The notes beneath the pieces are model-generated. The model was not told the DNA's origin. It did no database searches and saw only the letters and a program-made list of their open reading frames with translations. From assembly GCF_014490035.1 (NCBI RefSeq), contig NZ_CP061008.1, positions 3,968,001 to 4,032,000 of the forward strand: 64,000 bases of DNA. The letters are read 5' to 3'. This document shows, piece after piece, positions 26,567 to 35,980 of the stretch (within the stretch, counting starts at the first letter, position 1; each line of letters begins with the position of its first letter). This DNA is from Achromobacter xylosoxidans (GTDB taxonomy: Bacteria > Pseudomonadota > Gammaproteobacteria > Burkholderiales > Burkholderiaceae_B). A program made the position numbers and the translations under genes.

Positions 26567-27171
26567 GAAGCCAGCCTGCCCAGGAAGTCCTGGCAGGACA
26601 GCACGTCGGCCACGGTGCGCAAATCCGCCAGCGCGGCATCGTGCATGGCCGGCGTGGGCGCGGCGCAGCCGTCGGCCAGCACCGCTACGTGATAGTCCCG
26701 CATGTGGGCATCGCGCGCCGTGCTGGCCACGCCGCCATTGGTGACGATGCCGGCGATCACCACGTTGGAGATGCCCGCGCGCCGCAGCACCCAGTCCAGC
26801 TGGGTATTGAAGAAGGCGGAGTACGCCACCTTCCAGACCGACACGTCCACCAGCCCATCCAGCTCGGCCACGTTGGCCTGCCCCTTGGAGCCGGCGACGA
26901 AATCGCCCTTGCGCAGGAATGGGCGCAACTGCCGCAGATGCGGCGAAATCATGGGTTCGCCGTGGGCGTCCGGCCATAGCGTGAACTGGCTGGCCGCCAC
27001 GAAGCCGCCTCGCGCCTTGAGCGCGCGGGCCACGGGCGCGACCCGGGCGGGCAAGGCCCGCGCCTGCGGGCTGACGGCGCCGCCGCGGTCATAGGCGCCG
27101 CCGGGCGCGAGGAAATCGTTCTGCAGATCGATGACGACCAGCGCGGTGCTGCGGGGATCGAAGGCTGACAT
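26563..27171 (-). CDS. Isochorismatase-fold hydrolase lacking the nucleophile Cys
   Basis: A 202-residue cysteine-hydrolase-fold protein. Asp15 (VVIDLQNDFLAPGG) and Lys114 (VWKVAYSAFF) of the usual triad are present. At the place of the nucleophilic Cys (TxxCV) the sequence is GIVTNGGVASTARDA, with Gly147. Amidases of the family such as maleamate amidase need that Cys; EntB/PhzD isochorismatases do not have it. So it may hydrolyse a vinyl ether-like bond, use another mechanism, or be non-catalytic. It lies 11 bases from hydantoinase A and overlaps the flavoprotein gene. Confidence 0.88.
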   Translation of the reverse strand: MSAFDPRSTALVVIDLQNDFLAPGGAYDRGGAVSPQARALPARVAPVARALKARGGFVAASQFTLWPDAHGEPMISPHLRQLRPFLRKGDFVAGSKGQANVAELDGLVDVSVWKVAYSAFFNTQLDWVLRRAGISNVVIAGIVTNGGVASTARDAHMRDYHVAVLADGCAAPTPAMHDAALADLRTVADVLSCQDFLGRLAS

Positions 27172-27182
27172 GGGCTCTGCTC

Positions 27183-29231
27183 CTAGGAAACCTGGCGGGC
27201 GATCAGCAGATTGCCCAGGGAATCGACCTGGCCGGCAAAGCCGGGCTCGATCCAGATCGTGGTGTCCGGCTGCTCCAGGATGGCGGGCCCCGCCACCTCC
27301 GCGCCCACCGGCAGATCCAGCCGCGCGTAGCGCATGGCGTCATGCCATTGCCCGCCGTGGAAGACGGGTTGCGTGCCCAGCGCGTCCGGCATCGCGGTGC
27401 TGGTCGGCGCCAGCAGCGCCAGATCGAACTTGGGTCGCTGGCCGATGCGCGCATAACGCAGGTTCAGGATGCGCACCGCGATGCCGTCCAGGCTGCGGCC
27501 GAAGGCGGCGCGGTAGGCACGCTCGAAGGCTGCGCCGATGCCGGCACGGTTCAGTTCATCACGCCCGACTTCCACCCGCACCGTATGGCTCTGCCCGACG
27601 TACAGCATGTCCAGCTCGATGCTCTCGCGTATGCCCTGAAAGCCCACGCCCGCGGAATCCAGCCGCTCCTGGCAGGCCAGCGCCAGGCCGTCGATGCGGG
27701 CCAGCAGGTCGTCGGCGTCCAGCGCGGCCAGCGCCACGTTCAAGGTCTGCACGCCGTCGTGCCGCATGTCGGCCATGACGCAGCCCAAGGCCGAGGTCAC
27801 GCCGGGATAGCGCGGCACGATGCCGCGGGCCGCGTCCACTTCGTTCATCATGGCGCAGACGTGCAGCGCGCCGCCGCCGCCAAACGGCATGTAGGCGAAC
27901 TTGCGCGGGTCATGGCCGCGCTCGATGGACACGACGCGGATCGCGCCCGCCATCTTGGCATTGGCCACGGTCAGGATGGCCTCGGCCGCGGCATGCACGT
28001 CCAGGCCGAGCGGCTTGGCTACATGCTCTTCGATGGCGGCGCGCGCCAGCGCCACGTCCATGGTGGCAAGCAGCCCGCCGCCCAGCGGGCGTTCGGCCGC
28101 GATGCGGCCCAGCAGCACGTTGGCGTCGGTCACGGTGGGACGGGTATTGCCCCGGCCATAGCAGGCCGGCCCCGGCACGCTGCCGGCGGATTCGGGACCC
28201 ACCTGCAACAGGCCGCCCGCGTCCACGCTGGCGATAGAGCCGCCGCCCGCGCCGATGGTCTCGATCTGGATCATGGGCGCGCGCACCACCATGCCGAAGT
28301 CGATGGCGGTCTGCGCCGACAGCGAGGCCTCGCCGTCGGCCACCAGCGACACGTCGAAGGAAGTGCCGCCCATGTCGCCGCTGACCACGTTGGGAAAGCC
28401 CGCGGCGCGCGCGATGGCGGCGCAGGCGATGACACCCGCGGCCGGGCCGGACAGCGCGGTGCGCACCGGCACGTCGCAGGCCGTCTGGCGCGACATCACG
28501 CCGCCGTTGCTCTGCACCACCAGCAGTTCGCCGCCGAAGCCGTTGTCCTTCAGGTCCGCTTCCAGCCGGGTCAGATAGCCGCCGACCACCGGCTGCAGCG
28601 CGGCATTGAGCACGGCGGTGGAGCAGCGCTCGAATTCGCGGATCTCGGGCAGCACCTCGGTGGCGGCGGTGACGTTGCCGTTGGGCCAGAGCGCGCGCAC
28701 GCAGGCCGCGGCCTGCGCCTCGTTGGCCGGATTGGCATAGGCGTTGACGAAAAAGAGGCAGACCGCCTCGCAGCCCTGCTCCAGCAATTGGCGGGCCGCG
28801 GCCTCGACCTGGGCCAGGTTCACTGGCGTATGCAAGGTGCCGTCGGCCAGCACGCGCTCTTCGACTTCCAGACGCAGGTCGCGCGGGACCACCGGCTCAT
28901 AGTTGCCGCGCAGGCCCCAGGTCTGGGGCCGGTCGCGCCGGCGCATTTCCAGCACGTCGCGAAAGCCGGCCGTGGTGATGATGCCGGTGCGCGCCACCTT
29001 GCGCTCCAGCAGCGCGTTGGTGCCTACCGTCGTGCCGTGCACGATGGTGGCGATGGCGTCCGCGCCGTCGGCCACTCGGGCGATGCCGTTCATGAAGCCG
29101 CGCGCTTCCTCGCCGCGAGTGGAAGGCACCTTCACCACGCGGGCGCTGCCGCCCGCCTCGTCCAGCACGAATATATCGGTGAACGTACCGCCCACGTCCA
29201 CGCCTACGACCAAACCTTGTGCCGCGCTCAT
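27183..29231 (-). CDS. Hydantoinase/oxoprolinase subunit A (HyuA)
   Basis: A 682-residue subunit of an ATP-dependent ring-opening amidohydrolase. The N-terminal actin-like domain begins VVGVDVGGTFTDIFVLDE. VHGTTVGTNALLERK and FRDVLEMRRRDRPQTWGLRG follow, then the HyuA core (GPAAGVIACAAIARAAG, GDMGGTSFDVSLV, ETIGAGGGSIA). Members hydrolyse N-methylhydantoin, 5-oxoproline or cyclic imides, or carboxylate ketones. Its start overlaps the HyuB stop (ATGA), so the two subunits are made together. Confidence 0.94.
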   Translation of the reverse strand: MSAAQGLVVGVDVGGTFTDIFVLDEAGGSARVVKVPSTRGEEARGFMNGIARVADGADAIATIVHGTTVGTNALLERKVARTGIITTAGFRDVLEMRRRDRPQTWGLRGNYEPVVPRDLRLEVEERVLADGTLHTPVNLAQVEAAARQLLEQGCEAVCLFFVNAYANPANEAQAAACVRALWPNGNVTAATEVLPEIREFERCSTAVLNAALQPVVGGYLTRLEADLKDNGFGGELLVVQSNGGVMSRQTACDVPVRTALSGPAAGVIACAAIARAAGFPNVVSGDMGGTSFDVSLVADGEASLSAQTAIDFGMVVRAPMIQIETIGAGGGSIASVDAGGLLQVGPESAGSVPGPACYGRGNTRPTVTDANVLLGRIAAERPLGGGLLATMDVALARAAIEEHVAKPLGLDVHAAAEAILTVANAKMAGAIRVVSIERGHDPRKFAYMPFGGGGALHVCAMMNEVDAARGIVPRYPGVTSALGCVMADMRHDGVQTLNVALAALDADDLLARIDGLALACQERLDSAGVGFQGIRESIELDMLYVGQSHTVRVEVGRDELNRAGIGAAFERAYRAAFGRSLDGIAVRILNLRYARIGQRPKFDLALLAPTSTAMPDALGTQPVFHGGQWHDAMRYARLDLPVGAEVAGPAILEQPDTTIWIEPGFAGQVDSLGNLLIARQVS

Positions 29232-30898
29232 GCCGACTGCTCCTTCAGATTTCCGCTCACGTAACCCATCTTGCGGTCATGCTCGCGCGCCGCCTGCGTG
29301 CGCGCGGCAGGCTCGCCGTAACCGCCTCCCCCCGGTGTTTCCAGGCGGACCCGGTCGCCGCGCTTGAGCTGGATGCCCAGCATCTTTGAACGCATGGGTG
29401 GCGTCTGCCAGCCGCCGTCCTGCTGATAGCGGAAGACGTTCAGCGCCGCTTCCCTGCCGCCGGCGATACCCTTGGGCGCGCTCTTGCCGCGTTCGCCGAA
29501 GATGAAGGCCTCGGCGCTGTCTTCCAGAAGTTCGATTTCATAGATGGCGCCCAGCCCGCCGCGGTGCTGGCCATCGCCCGCCGAATCGGGCCGCAGCGCC
29601 CATTGCGTGAAACGCACGGGATAGGCCGCTTCCAGGATTTCCAGCGGCGGAATGGTGGCGGTGGAGATGGGCGCGTTGCCATGGCTGAGCCCGTCGCCGT
29701 CCGAGTGGCCGCCATGGCCGCCGCCAAAGAAGCTGAACATCACCCAGCGCTGGCCGCGCCGGGCGGGGTCGCTACGGTAGCCGGCGATCGACAAGGCATT
29801 GATGGTGCCGTAGGCCTGCGCCAGCGCGCGCGCTGGCTCGGCCTGGGCCATGGCGCAGAAGATCACGTCGATCATGCGCAGAATGGTTTCCGTGTAGCCT
29901 CCGACCGGTCGCGGGCGGTCCGCCGAGATCACCAGGCCGTCCGGAAGCACCACGTCCACCGCGTCCAGCACGCCGGCATTGGCCGGCACGTCCGGGAACA
30001 GGTGCTTCAGGGCCACATAGCAGGCCGCGATCGCCGTGGCGCGAGAGATATTCACCGGCCCGGCGCAGGCAGGCGAAGTGCCGGTGAAATCCAGCGTCAG
30101 GCGGTCGCCCCGGACGATGAGCTTGAGCGCGATGCGCAGCGGCTGGTCGCGCACGCCGTCGTTGTCCAGCATGTCCTCGAAGGCGTATTCGCCGTCGGGC
30201 AGGCGCGAGATGTGGTCGCGCATCAGGCGGCGCGCCCGCTCCCGCAAGGTGTCCAGCGATTCCAGCACGGTGGCGTCGCCGTATTCGTCGAGCAGGCCGT
30301 CCAGCCGGCCCGCGCCCAGTTCCAGCGCCGCCAGCTGCCCGTTCAGGTCGCCCCACAGGCTGTCCGGCAGGCGCGTGTTGGCCTTCAGGATGGCCAGCAC
30401 GTCCAGGTCCAGCACGCCCGCGCGCACGATGCGCACCGGCGGAATCTGCACGGCTTCCTGCCAGCACTCGGTGGCGGCGGGGTTGTAGTTGCCCGGCACC
30501 GCGCCGCCGACGTCATGCCAATGGGCCGCCGAGGCCAGGAAGCAGAACAGCTTGCCGTCGCGGAACACCGGACGCACCAGCTTGAAGTCATTGGCGTGGG
30601 TGCCGCCTTCGTAGGGATCGTTGAACAGCCAGACGTCGCCGTCGACCATGCCGCCGCGCTCGGCGGCCGCCTTGGCCGCGGCCTTGACGGCAAAGGCCAT
30701 CGCGCCCACGAATACCGGCAGGCCGGACTTGCCCTGCACCAGCGTGGCGCCGGTGGCGGCATCGTACATGCCGTGGCAGGCGTCATGGGCCTCGGCGATG
30801 ATGGGATTGAACGCGCTGCGGTACAGCGTGGCGTCCATCTCGTCGGCGATCTGTTCCAGGCGGCCTTTCAGGACCGCGAGTGTGACGGGATCAAGCAT
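29228..30898 (-). CDS. Hydantoinase/oxoprolinase subunit B (HyuB)
   Basis: A 556-residue partner of HyuA. It opens LDPVTLAVLKGRLEQIADEM and has SAFNPIIAEAHDACHG, WLFNDPYEGGTHANDFKLV and a Gly-rich C-terminus with RLETPGGGGYGEPAART, all characteristic of the HyuB/AcxA-partner family. With HyuA it should open a lactam or imide ring at the cost of ATP. It begins ten bases after the small dehydratase subunit gene. Confidence 0.94.
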   Translation of the reverse strand: MLDPVTLAVLKGRLEQIADEMDATLYRSAFNPIIAEAHDACHGMYDAATGATLVQGKSGLPVFVGAMAFAVKAAAKAAAERGGMVDGDVWLFNDPYEGGTHANDFKLVRPVFRDGKLFCFLASAAHWHDVGGAVPGNYNPAATECWQEAVQIPPVRIVRAGVLDLDVLAILKANTRLPDSLWGDLNGQLAALELGAGRLDGLLDEYGDATVLESLDTLRERARRLMRDHISRLPDGEYAFEDMLDNDGVRDQPLRIALKLIVRGDRLTLDFTGTSPACAGPVNISRATAIAACYVALKHLFPDVPANAGVLDAVDVVLPDGLVISADRPRPVGGYTETILRMIDVIFCAMAQAEPARALAQAYGTINALSIAGYRSDPARRGQRWVMFSFFGGGHGGHSDGDGLSHGNAPISTATIPPLEILEAAYPVRFTQWALRPDSAGDGQHRGGLGAIYEIELLEDSAEAFIFGERGKSAPKGIAGGREAALNVFRYQQDGGWQTPPMRSKMLGIQLKRGDRVRLETPGGGGYGEPAARTQAAREHDRKMGYVSGNLKEQSA

Positions 30899-30908
30899 GA
30901 TGTGGTTC

Positions 30909-31409
30909 CTAATGAGTCTTGCGCTGTTTCAGCAAATTCAGCAGTCCGCCGGCCTGCACCATTTCCAGCAGGAAGGCGGGCACGGTGTCGCAATGCAGTT
31001 CCGCGGGTTGCCCCGCGGCGCGGCGGATGCGGCCGGCGGCGGGGTCCAGGGCGATGCGCTCGCCCTCTTGCAGGGTTTCGGCCTGTGGGCAGGTCAACAG
31101 CAGCAGGCCCACGTTGAAGGCGTTGCGGAAATACAGGCCGTTGAAGGATGGCGCGACCACCGCGGCGATGCCCAGGCGCACCAGCGCCGCGGCCGCCTGC
31201 TCGCGCGAGGAGCCGATGCCGAAGTTGGGGCCGGCCACCAGCACGTCGCCCGGCCGCGCGCCGGCGGCGAACTCGGGCCGCACGCGCTGCAGGCAATGGC
31301 GCGCGATCTCGTCGATGCCGAACTTCATATAGGCGCCCGGCGCCAACGCGTCGGTGTCGATATCTGCGCCCACGCGCCAGACGCGGTGCGTCACGGACTG
31401 CTCGGTCAT
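30909..31409 (-). CDS. Aconitase-family dehydratase, small subunit (LeuD-like)
   Basis: A 166-residue swivel-domain subunit. VGADIDTDALAPGAYM near the N-terminus, GPNFGIGSSREQAAAALVRLG in two parts (kept GSSREQA substrate motif) and FNGLYFRNAFNVGLLLL are the LeuD/homoaconitase marks. The ATG at 31409 overlaps the large-subunit stop as ATGA; a longer reading upstream is a frame artefact. It completes a two-subunit hydro-lyase. Operon context argues for catabolism rather than leucine synthesis. Confidence 0.92.
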   Translation of the reverse strand: MTEQSVTHRVWRVGADIDTDALAPGAYMKFGIDEIARHCLQRVRPEFAAGARPGDVLVAGPNFGIGSSREQAAAALVRLGIAAVVAPSFNGLYFRNAFNVGLLLLTCPQAETLQEGERIALDPAAGRIRRAAGQPAELHCDTVPAFLLEMVQAGGLLNLLKQRKTH

Positions 31410-32674
31410 GCCATGAACTCCCGGGGATCGACGATGCGGCCGGCTACCGCCGATGCCGCCACCGTATAGGGCGAGGCCAGATAGACCTGGGCCGTCTCCG
31501 AGCCCATGCGCCCCTTGAAATTGCGCGCCGTGGTGGCGATGACGCTGGCGCCGTCCGGGATGGACCCGCCATAGCCCGCACAGGCGCCGCAAGAGGTGGC
31601 CAGCACATCGGCGCCGGCCTCGCGCAGCGTCTGCATCACCCCTTCCGCCTCGGCCTGGCGCTGGTCCTGCTGGCTGGCCGGCGCCACCATCAGGCGCATG
31701 CCGGCGGCCAGCCGGCGGCCGCGCAGCACGCTGGCCGCGGCGCGCAGGTCCTCCAGCTTGGCGCCGGTGCAGGCGCCGATGTAGGCCACCTGCAGCGGCA
31801 CGTCGCCATACTGATCCACGTCGCGCGCATTGGCCGGGCTGTGCGGCGCGGCAACCTGCGGCGCCAGCGCCGCGGCGTCGAATTCGTGCCACTCGGCCTG
31901 CGCGCCTTCGTCGCTGCGCCAGCGCGCCAGATCGATCTCGTCCGTGACGCCTGCCTCGCGCAGGTAGGCAACCGTGGTGGCATCCGGCGCAATCAGGCCG
32001 ACCTGCGAGCCCAGCTCCGCGCTCATGTTGGACAAGGTCATGCGTTCCTGCATCGACAAGGCGCGCACCGCCTCGCCGCAGAATTCCACCGCCTGGTAGC
32101 GGCCGCCGTTCATGCCATAGCGGCCTATCATGTGCAGCATCATGTCCTTGGCGGTCACGCCAGCCGACAGCCGGCCGTTCCAGCGCATCATCAGGGTCTG
32201 CGGCACCTTTACCCAGATCTGCCCGGTGACGGCCACGCCCAGCATCTCGGTGCTGCCGATGCCGAACATGTAGGCGCCGAACGCGCCGCCCGTGGGCGAA
32301 TGCGAGTCCCCGCCCACGCAGAACATGCCGGGACGGATATGCCCGTGCTGCGGCACCACCACGTGGCAGATGCCGAGCGAGTCATAGACGTTGGGCAGCT
32401 GCTGTTCGGCCGCCCAGTCGCGCGCGATGCGCACGATGCGGCGCGATTCGTCGTCGGATTCGGGCACGTAGTGGTCGATGACCAGCACGATCCTGGACGG
32501 ATCCCACAGCGTGGCGCCCAGTTCCTGCAGCATGGGCTGCAGGCGGCGCGGGCCGCTGGAATCATGGAACATGGCCAGGTCGACCGCGCAGGTGACGATT
32601 TCGCCCTCGGCGACGCAAGCGCGGCCACAGGCCGCCGCGATCAGCTTCTGCGCCAGTGTTTGAGGCTCGGCCAT
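31406..32674 (-). CDS. Aconitase-family dehydratase, large subunit (LeuC-like)
   Basis: A 422-residue iron-sulfur hydro-lyase subunit of the short LeuC/homoaconitase/dimethylmaleate hydratase type. Cluster cysteines are visible as C302 (AYIGACTGAKLEDLRAA), C362 and C365 (ATSCGACAGYGG). VIDHYVPESDDE and VGGDSHSPTGGAFGAYMFGIG are substrate and cluster motifs. It lies two bases after the LivF gene. It would hydrate or isomerise an unsaturated dicarboxylate such as a substituted maleate. Confidence 0.92.
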   Translation of the reverse strand: MAEPQTLAQKLIAAACGRACVAEGEIVTCAVDLAMFHDSSGPRRLQPMLQELGATLWDPSRIVLVIDHYVPESDDESRRIVRIARDWAAEQQLPNVYDSLGICHVVVPQHGHIRPGMFCVGGDSHSPTGGAFGAYMFGIGSTEMLGVAVTGQIWVKVPQTLMMRWNGRLSAGVTAKDMMLHMIGRYGMNGGRYQAVEFCGEAVRALSMQERMTLSNMSAELGSQVGLIAPDATTVAYLREAGVTDEIDLARWRSDEGAQAEWHEFDAAALAPQVAAPHSPANARDVDQYGDVPLQVAYIGACTGAKLEDLRAAASVLRGRRLAAGMRLMVAPASQQDQRQAEAEGVMQTLREAGADVLATSCGACAGYGGSIPDGASVIATTARNFKGRMGSETAQVYLASPYTVAASAVAGRIVDPREFMA

Positions 32675-32676
32675 GG

Positions 32677-33387
32677 CTACATCCCGAGATAGGCCCGGCG
32701 CACGTCGTCGCTGGCCATCAATTCCGGGCAGGCGCCGCTATAGCGCACCGCCCCGTTTTCCAGCACGTAGGCGCGCTGTCCCGTTTCCAGCGACTGGCCC
32801 ACGTTCTGCTCCACCAGCAGGATCGCCAGCCCCTCGCCATGCAGGCGCGCGATCAAGCCGAACAGCTCTTCGACCATCAGCGGCGACAAGCCCAGCGACG
32901 GCTCGTCCAGGATCAGGAGGCGCGGCTCGGCCATCAGGCCGCGGCCGATGGCCAGCATCTGCTGTTCACCGCCGGACATGGTGCCGGCCAGCTGGACCAG
33001 GCGCTCGCGCAGGCGCGGGAAGATGTGCAGCACTTTCTCCAGGTTGGCGGCGCGGCGCTCGCGGGCCCGGGTGAACGAACCCAGTTCAAGGTTCTCGCGC
33101 ACGCTCAGGTTGGGGAACACGCGGCGGCCTTCGGGCACCTGGATCAGTCCGGCCTTGACCACGTCGCGGTAATGGCGGCCGGTCAGGTCCTGGCCTTCGA
33201 AGCGCACCGTGCCGCCCCAAGGCCGGCACAGCCCGCAGACCGTGTTGTTCAGCGTGGACTTGCCGGCGCCGTTGCTGCCCAACAGCACCACGATCTCGCC
33301 CTGGTCCACCCGCAGGTCGACGCCGCGCAGCACTTCCATGCGGCCGTAGCCGGCGCGCAATCCCTGGACTTCCAGCAGCGCGCTCAT
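32677..33387 (-). CDS. Branched-chain-type ABC importer ATPase (LivF)
   Basis: A 236-residue ABC ATPase with Walker A GSNGAGKST, signature MSGGEQQMLAIGRGLM, Walker B LLILDEPSLGLSPL and the LivF-typical VEELFGLIARLHGEG. It overlaps LivG by four bases. Together with LivG, LivM, LivH and the binding protein upstream it forms the importer feeding the catabolic genes downstream. Confidence 0.94.
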   Translation of the reverse strand: MSALLEVQGLRAGYGRMEVLRGVDLRVDQGEIVVLLGSNGAGKSTLNNTVCGLCRPWGGTVRFEGQDLTGRHYRDVVKAGLIQVPEGRRVFPNLSVRENLELGSFTRARERRAANLEKVLHIFPRLRERLVQLAGTMSGGEQQMLAIGRGLMAEPRLLILDEPSLGLSPLMVEELFGLIARLHGEGLAILLVEQNVGQSLETGQRAYVLENGAVRYSGACPELMASDDVRRAYLGM

Positions 33388-34139
33388 GCCGTCGCTCCCT
33401 GCGCGGCCAGCCTGGCCGCCGCGCCCTGGCCCAGATAGGCCTCGACCACCGCCGGATCGCGCGTGACCTCGCCCGGCGTGCCCGAGGCGATCAGGCGGCC
33501 CTGCGCCAGCACCCAGACGTGCTCGGCCAGGCTCATCACCGCGCGCATCACGTGTTCGATCATCAACACGGTCACGCCGTCGTCGGCCAGCTTCTTCACC
33601 ACCGGTATCATCTCGTCGATCTCGCTGGGGTTGAGCCCCGCCAATACTTCGTCCAGCAGCAGCAGGCGCGGCCGCGTGGCCAGCGCGCGCGCCAGCTCCA
33701 GTCGCTTGCGTCCGGCCACGGTCAGGTCCGCCGCCGGCCGGTCCAGCAAGGCTTGCAGGTTCACACGGGCGGCCACCTCTTCGGCCGCTTCCAGCGCCTC
33801 GCGGCGGTTGCCCAGGCGCAAGTGCGCTCCCACGGCGATGTTCTGGCGCACCGTCTGCGCGCCGAAGGGCTGCACGATCTGGAAGGTGCGGGTCAGCCCG
33901 AGCCGCGCCGACTCATGCGGCGGGCGGCCGGTGATGTCCGCGCCGGCGAAATGCACCGAACCGGAACCGGGCTTGAGGAAACCGGACAAAAGGCCGAACA
34001 GCGTGGTCTTGCCCGCGCCGTTGGGGCCGACCAGGGCCGTCAGCGAGCCCTGGCGTACGTCCAGGCTCACGTCCTGGACTGCCTTCAGGCCGCCGAAAGT
34101 GATGGAAAGATTGCGCGCTTGCAGCAGGATCTCAGACAC
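33384..34139 (-). CDS. Branched-chain-type ABC importer ATPase (LivG)
   Basis: A 251-residue ABC ATPase with Walker A GPNGAGKTT, a LivG-type signature (LTVAGRKRLELARALA, a variant of LSGGQ) and Walker B LLLLDEVLAGLNPSE. I chose the GTG at 34139 because AAGGAG stands seven bases upstream; a GTG at 34157 would add six residues without such a site. It overlaps the LivM stop by eight bases. Confidence 0.93.
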   Translation of the reverse strand: MSEILLQARNLSITFGGLKAVQDVSLDVRQGSLTALVGPNGAGKTTLFGLLSGFLKPGSGSVHFAGADITGRPPHESARLGLTRTFQIVQPFGAQTVRQNIAVGAHLRLGNRREALEAAEEVAARVNLQALLDRPAADLTVAGRKRLELARALATRPRLLLLDEVLAGLNPSEIDEMIPVVKKLADDGVTVLMIEHVMRAVMSLAEHVWVLAQGRLIASGTPGEVTRDPAVVEAYLGQGAAARLAAQGATA

Positions 34140-35103
34140 GGGCGCGCTCCTTGGCACTGAACAGCCGGCTCAAAGCCTGACCGCTGCCGGTGATGCCGCG
34201 GGGCAGGAACATCACGATCACGATGAGCACCACGCCGTAGATGACCATGCTGATGCCCGGCAGCTCGCCGAACAGGTTGCGCGTCAGGTCGCTCAGCGCA
34301 TGCAGCGTGACCGCCCCCAGCAGCGGTCCCCACAGAGTGCCCAGGCCGCCGACGATGGCGCCGACCAGCGCCTCCACCGACACGGCCGAGCCGAAGGCGA
34401 TGCCCGGATCGATGTACTGGAACACCTGCACGTAGAAGGCCCCAGCCGCGCTCATGAAGGCGGCCGACAGCGCGATGCCGCCGAGCTTGACCCGCAGCGG
34501 ATTCACGCCGATGGCGCGCGCCGCGTCCTCGTTGTCGCGCACCGCCTGCAGATAGGCGCCGAAGCGCGAATGCCGCAGCCATGCCGTAACCACCAGCGCC
34601 AGCAGCACGAAGCCCAACAGCAGGTAGATGTAGCCGCGGCGCGAACCGAACTGCATGTTCGCCACGCCCTCCTGCAACGGCACCATCAGGCCCACGCCGC
34701 CCCCGGTGAACGACACCGACAGCGCCAGGATGCGGAACACTTCCGCAAACGCCAGCGTCACCAGCGCGAAATAGGAGCCTTTCAGGCCATAGCGGAACGT
34801 CAGCCCGCCCACCGCCAGCCCGACCAGCGCGCCCAGCGCGATGGCCATGGGCAGCGCCAGCCAGGGGTTGATGCCCAGGTTGAGCTGGCCCAGCGCCTGG
34901 GCATAAGCGCCCACGCCGAAGAACAGCGCATGGCCGAACGACAGCTGGCCGCCGTAGCCGCCCAGGATGTTCCAGGCCTGCGACAGCAGCGCCGCGTACA
35001 GCGACATCATCACGAAGGTCAGGGCGACGCCCGACTCCGTCAGCGCGGCGGCGGCCGCCAGCGCCGCGCCGAACAGCGCGATAGTCAAAAGATCCTTGCC
35101 CAT
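34132..35103 (-). CDS. Branched-chain-type ABC importer permease (LivM)
   Basis: A 323-residue permease with about nine to ten membrane segments and the LivM motif NILGGYGGQLSFGHALFFGVG near residue 45, plus DNEDAARAIGVNPLRVKL, the cytoplasmic loop that contacts the ATPase. The ATG at 35103 is two bases past the LivH stop. The alternative longer frame upstream reads through LivH and is rejected. Confidence 0.93.
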   Translation of the reverse strand: MGKDLLTIALFGAALAAAAALTESGVALTFVMMSLYAALLSQAWNILGGYGGQLSFGHALFFGVGAYAQALGQLNLGINPWLALPMAIALGALVGLAVGGLTFRYGLKGSYFALVTLAFAEVFRILALSVSFTGGGVGLMVPLQEGVANMQFGSRRGYIYLLLGFVLLALVVTAWLRHSRFGAYLQAVRDNEDAARAIGVNPLRVKLGGIALSAAFMSAAGAFYVQVFQYIDPGIAFGSAVSVEALVGAIVGGLGTLWGPLLGAVTLHALSDLTRNLFGELPGISMVIYGVVLIVIVMFLPRGITGSGQALSRLFSAKERARV

Positions 35104-35105
35104 GC

Positions 35106-35978
35106 TCAGCCCCTCGCCCCGAACAGCCCCTGCGGGCGAAACAGCAGCACCGCGATGAAGATCGCGAATATGCCCATCTGGCCCAGCGAGTCGCCCAGGA
35201 ACAGGCCCCCGATGGACTCCACCACGCCAATCAGCAGGCCGCCGACCAGCGCGCCCACGAAGCTGCCCATGCCGCCCAGCACCACGATGGTGAAGGCCAC
35301 CAGCACGAAGCCGCCGCCGACCTGCGGATTCACGTAGTACGCCGGCAGCAGGAAGCAGGCCGCCGCGCCCAGGCAGGCCATGCCGATGCCGAACGACAGC
35401 GCGTAGACCTTTTCCACGTCTATGCCCATGAGCTTGGCGCCCTGCTTTTCCTTGGCCACCGCGCGGATCGCCCGGCCCAGGTCGGTGCTGCGGATGATCC
35501 AGAACAGCACCGCCGCCACCGCCAGCGCGCCGCAGAAGGCGATGATCTTGGGCAAGGCGATCATGGCCGGCCCGATCTCCACCGTGGACAGCGTGTAGGC
35601 CGTGTCGATGGTGCGCGTGTCCGACTTGAACCACACCAGCGCCAGGTTCTCCAGCACGATGGCCAGGCCCAGCGTCACCAGCAGGATGTTCTCGTCCTTG
35701 CCGTGGCTGGCGCGGTTGATCACGTAGCGCTGCAGGGCATAGCCCAGCGCGAACATACCCGCCACCACCAGCGGCAAGGCGGCGTAGGGGTCGATGCCGA
35801 GGCGGTCCTTCAGCAGATACACGGCGTACAGCGCCACCATCAACGCCGCCCCATGGGCGAAGTTGATGATGTGCAGCACGCCGTAGATCAAGGTCAGACC
35901 CAGGGCGATCAGCGCGTACACCGCGCCCGTGGTCAGGCCGTTGAGCACCGAGGAAAAGAGGATGGCGGGATCGAGCAC
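35106..35978 (-). CDS. Branched-chain-type ABC importer permease (LivH)
   Basis: A 290-residue permease with about eight segments and the LivH signature GLTLIYGVLHIINFAHGAAL near residue 30. LVTLGLAIVLENLALVWFKSD and the loop VAKEKQGAKLMGIDVEKVYAL are also typical. It starts two bases after the binding-protein stop. It forms the membrane channel with LivM. Confidence 0.93.
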   Translation of the reverse strand: MLDPAILFSSVLNGLTTGAVYALIALGLTLIYGVLHIINFAHGAALMVALYAVYLLKDRLGIDPYAALPLVVAGMFALGYALQRYVINRASHGKDENILLVTLGLAIVLENLALVWFKSDTRTIDTAYTLSTVEIGPAMIALPKIIAFCGALAVAAVLFWIIRSTDLGRAIRAVAKEKQGAKLMGIDVEKVYALSFGIGMACLGAAACFLLPAYYVNPQVGGGFVLVAFTIVVLGGMGSFVGALVGGLLIGVVESIGGLFLGDSLGQMGIFAIFIAVLLFRPQGLFGARG

Positions 35979-35980
35979 GC

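Noticed and set aside
30909..32674. LeuCD-like genes as leucine biosynthesis
   Set aside because: They sit inside an importer and ring-opening operon under a GntR repressor, without leuA or leuB. A catabolic hydratase is more likely.
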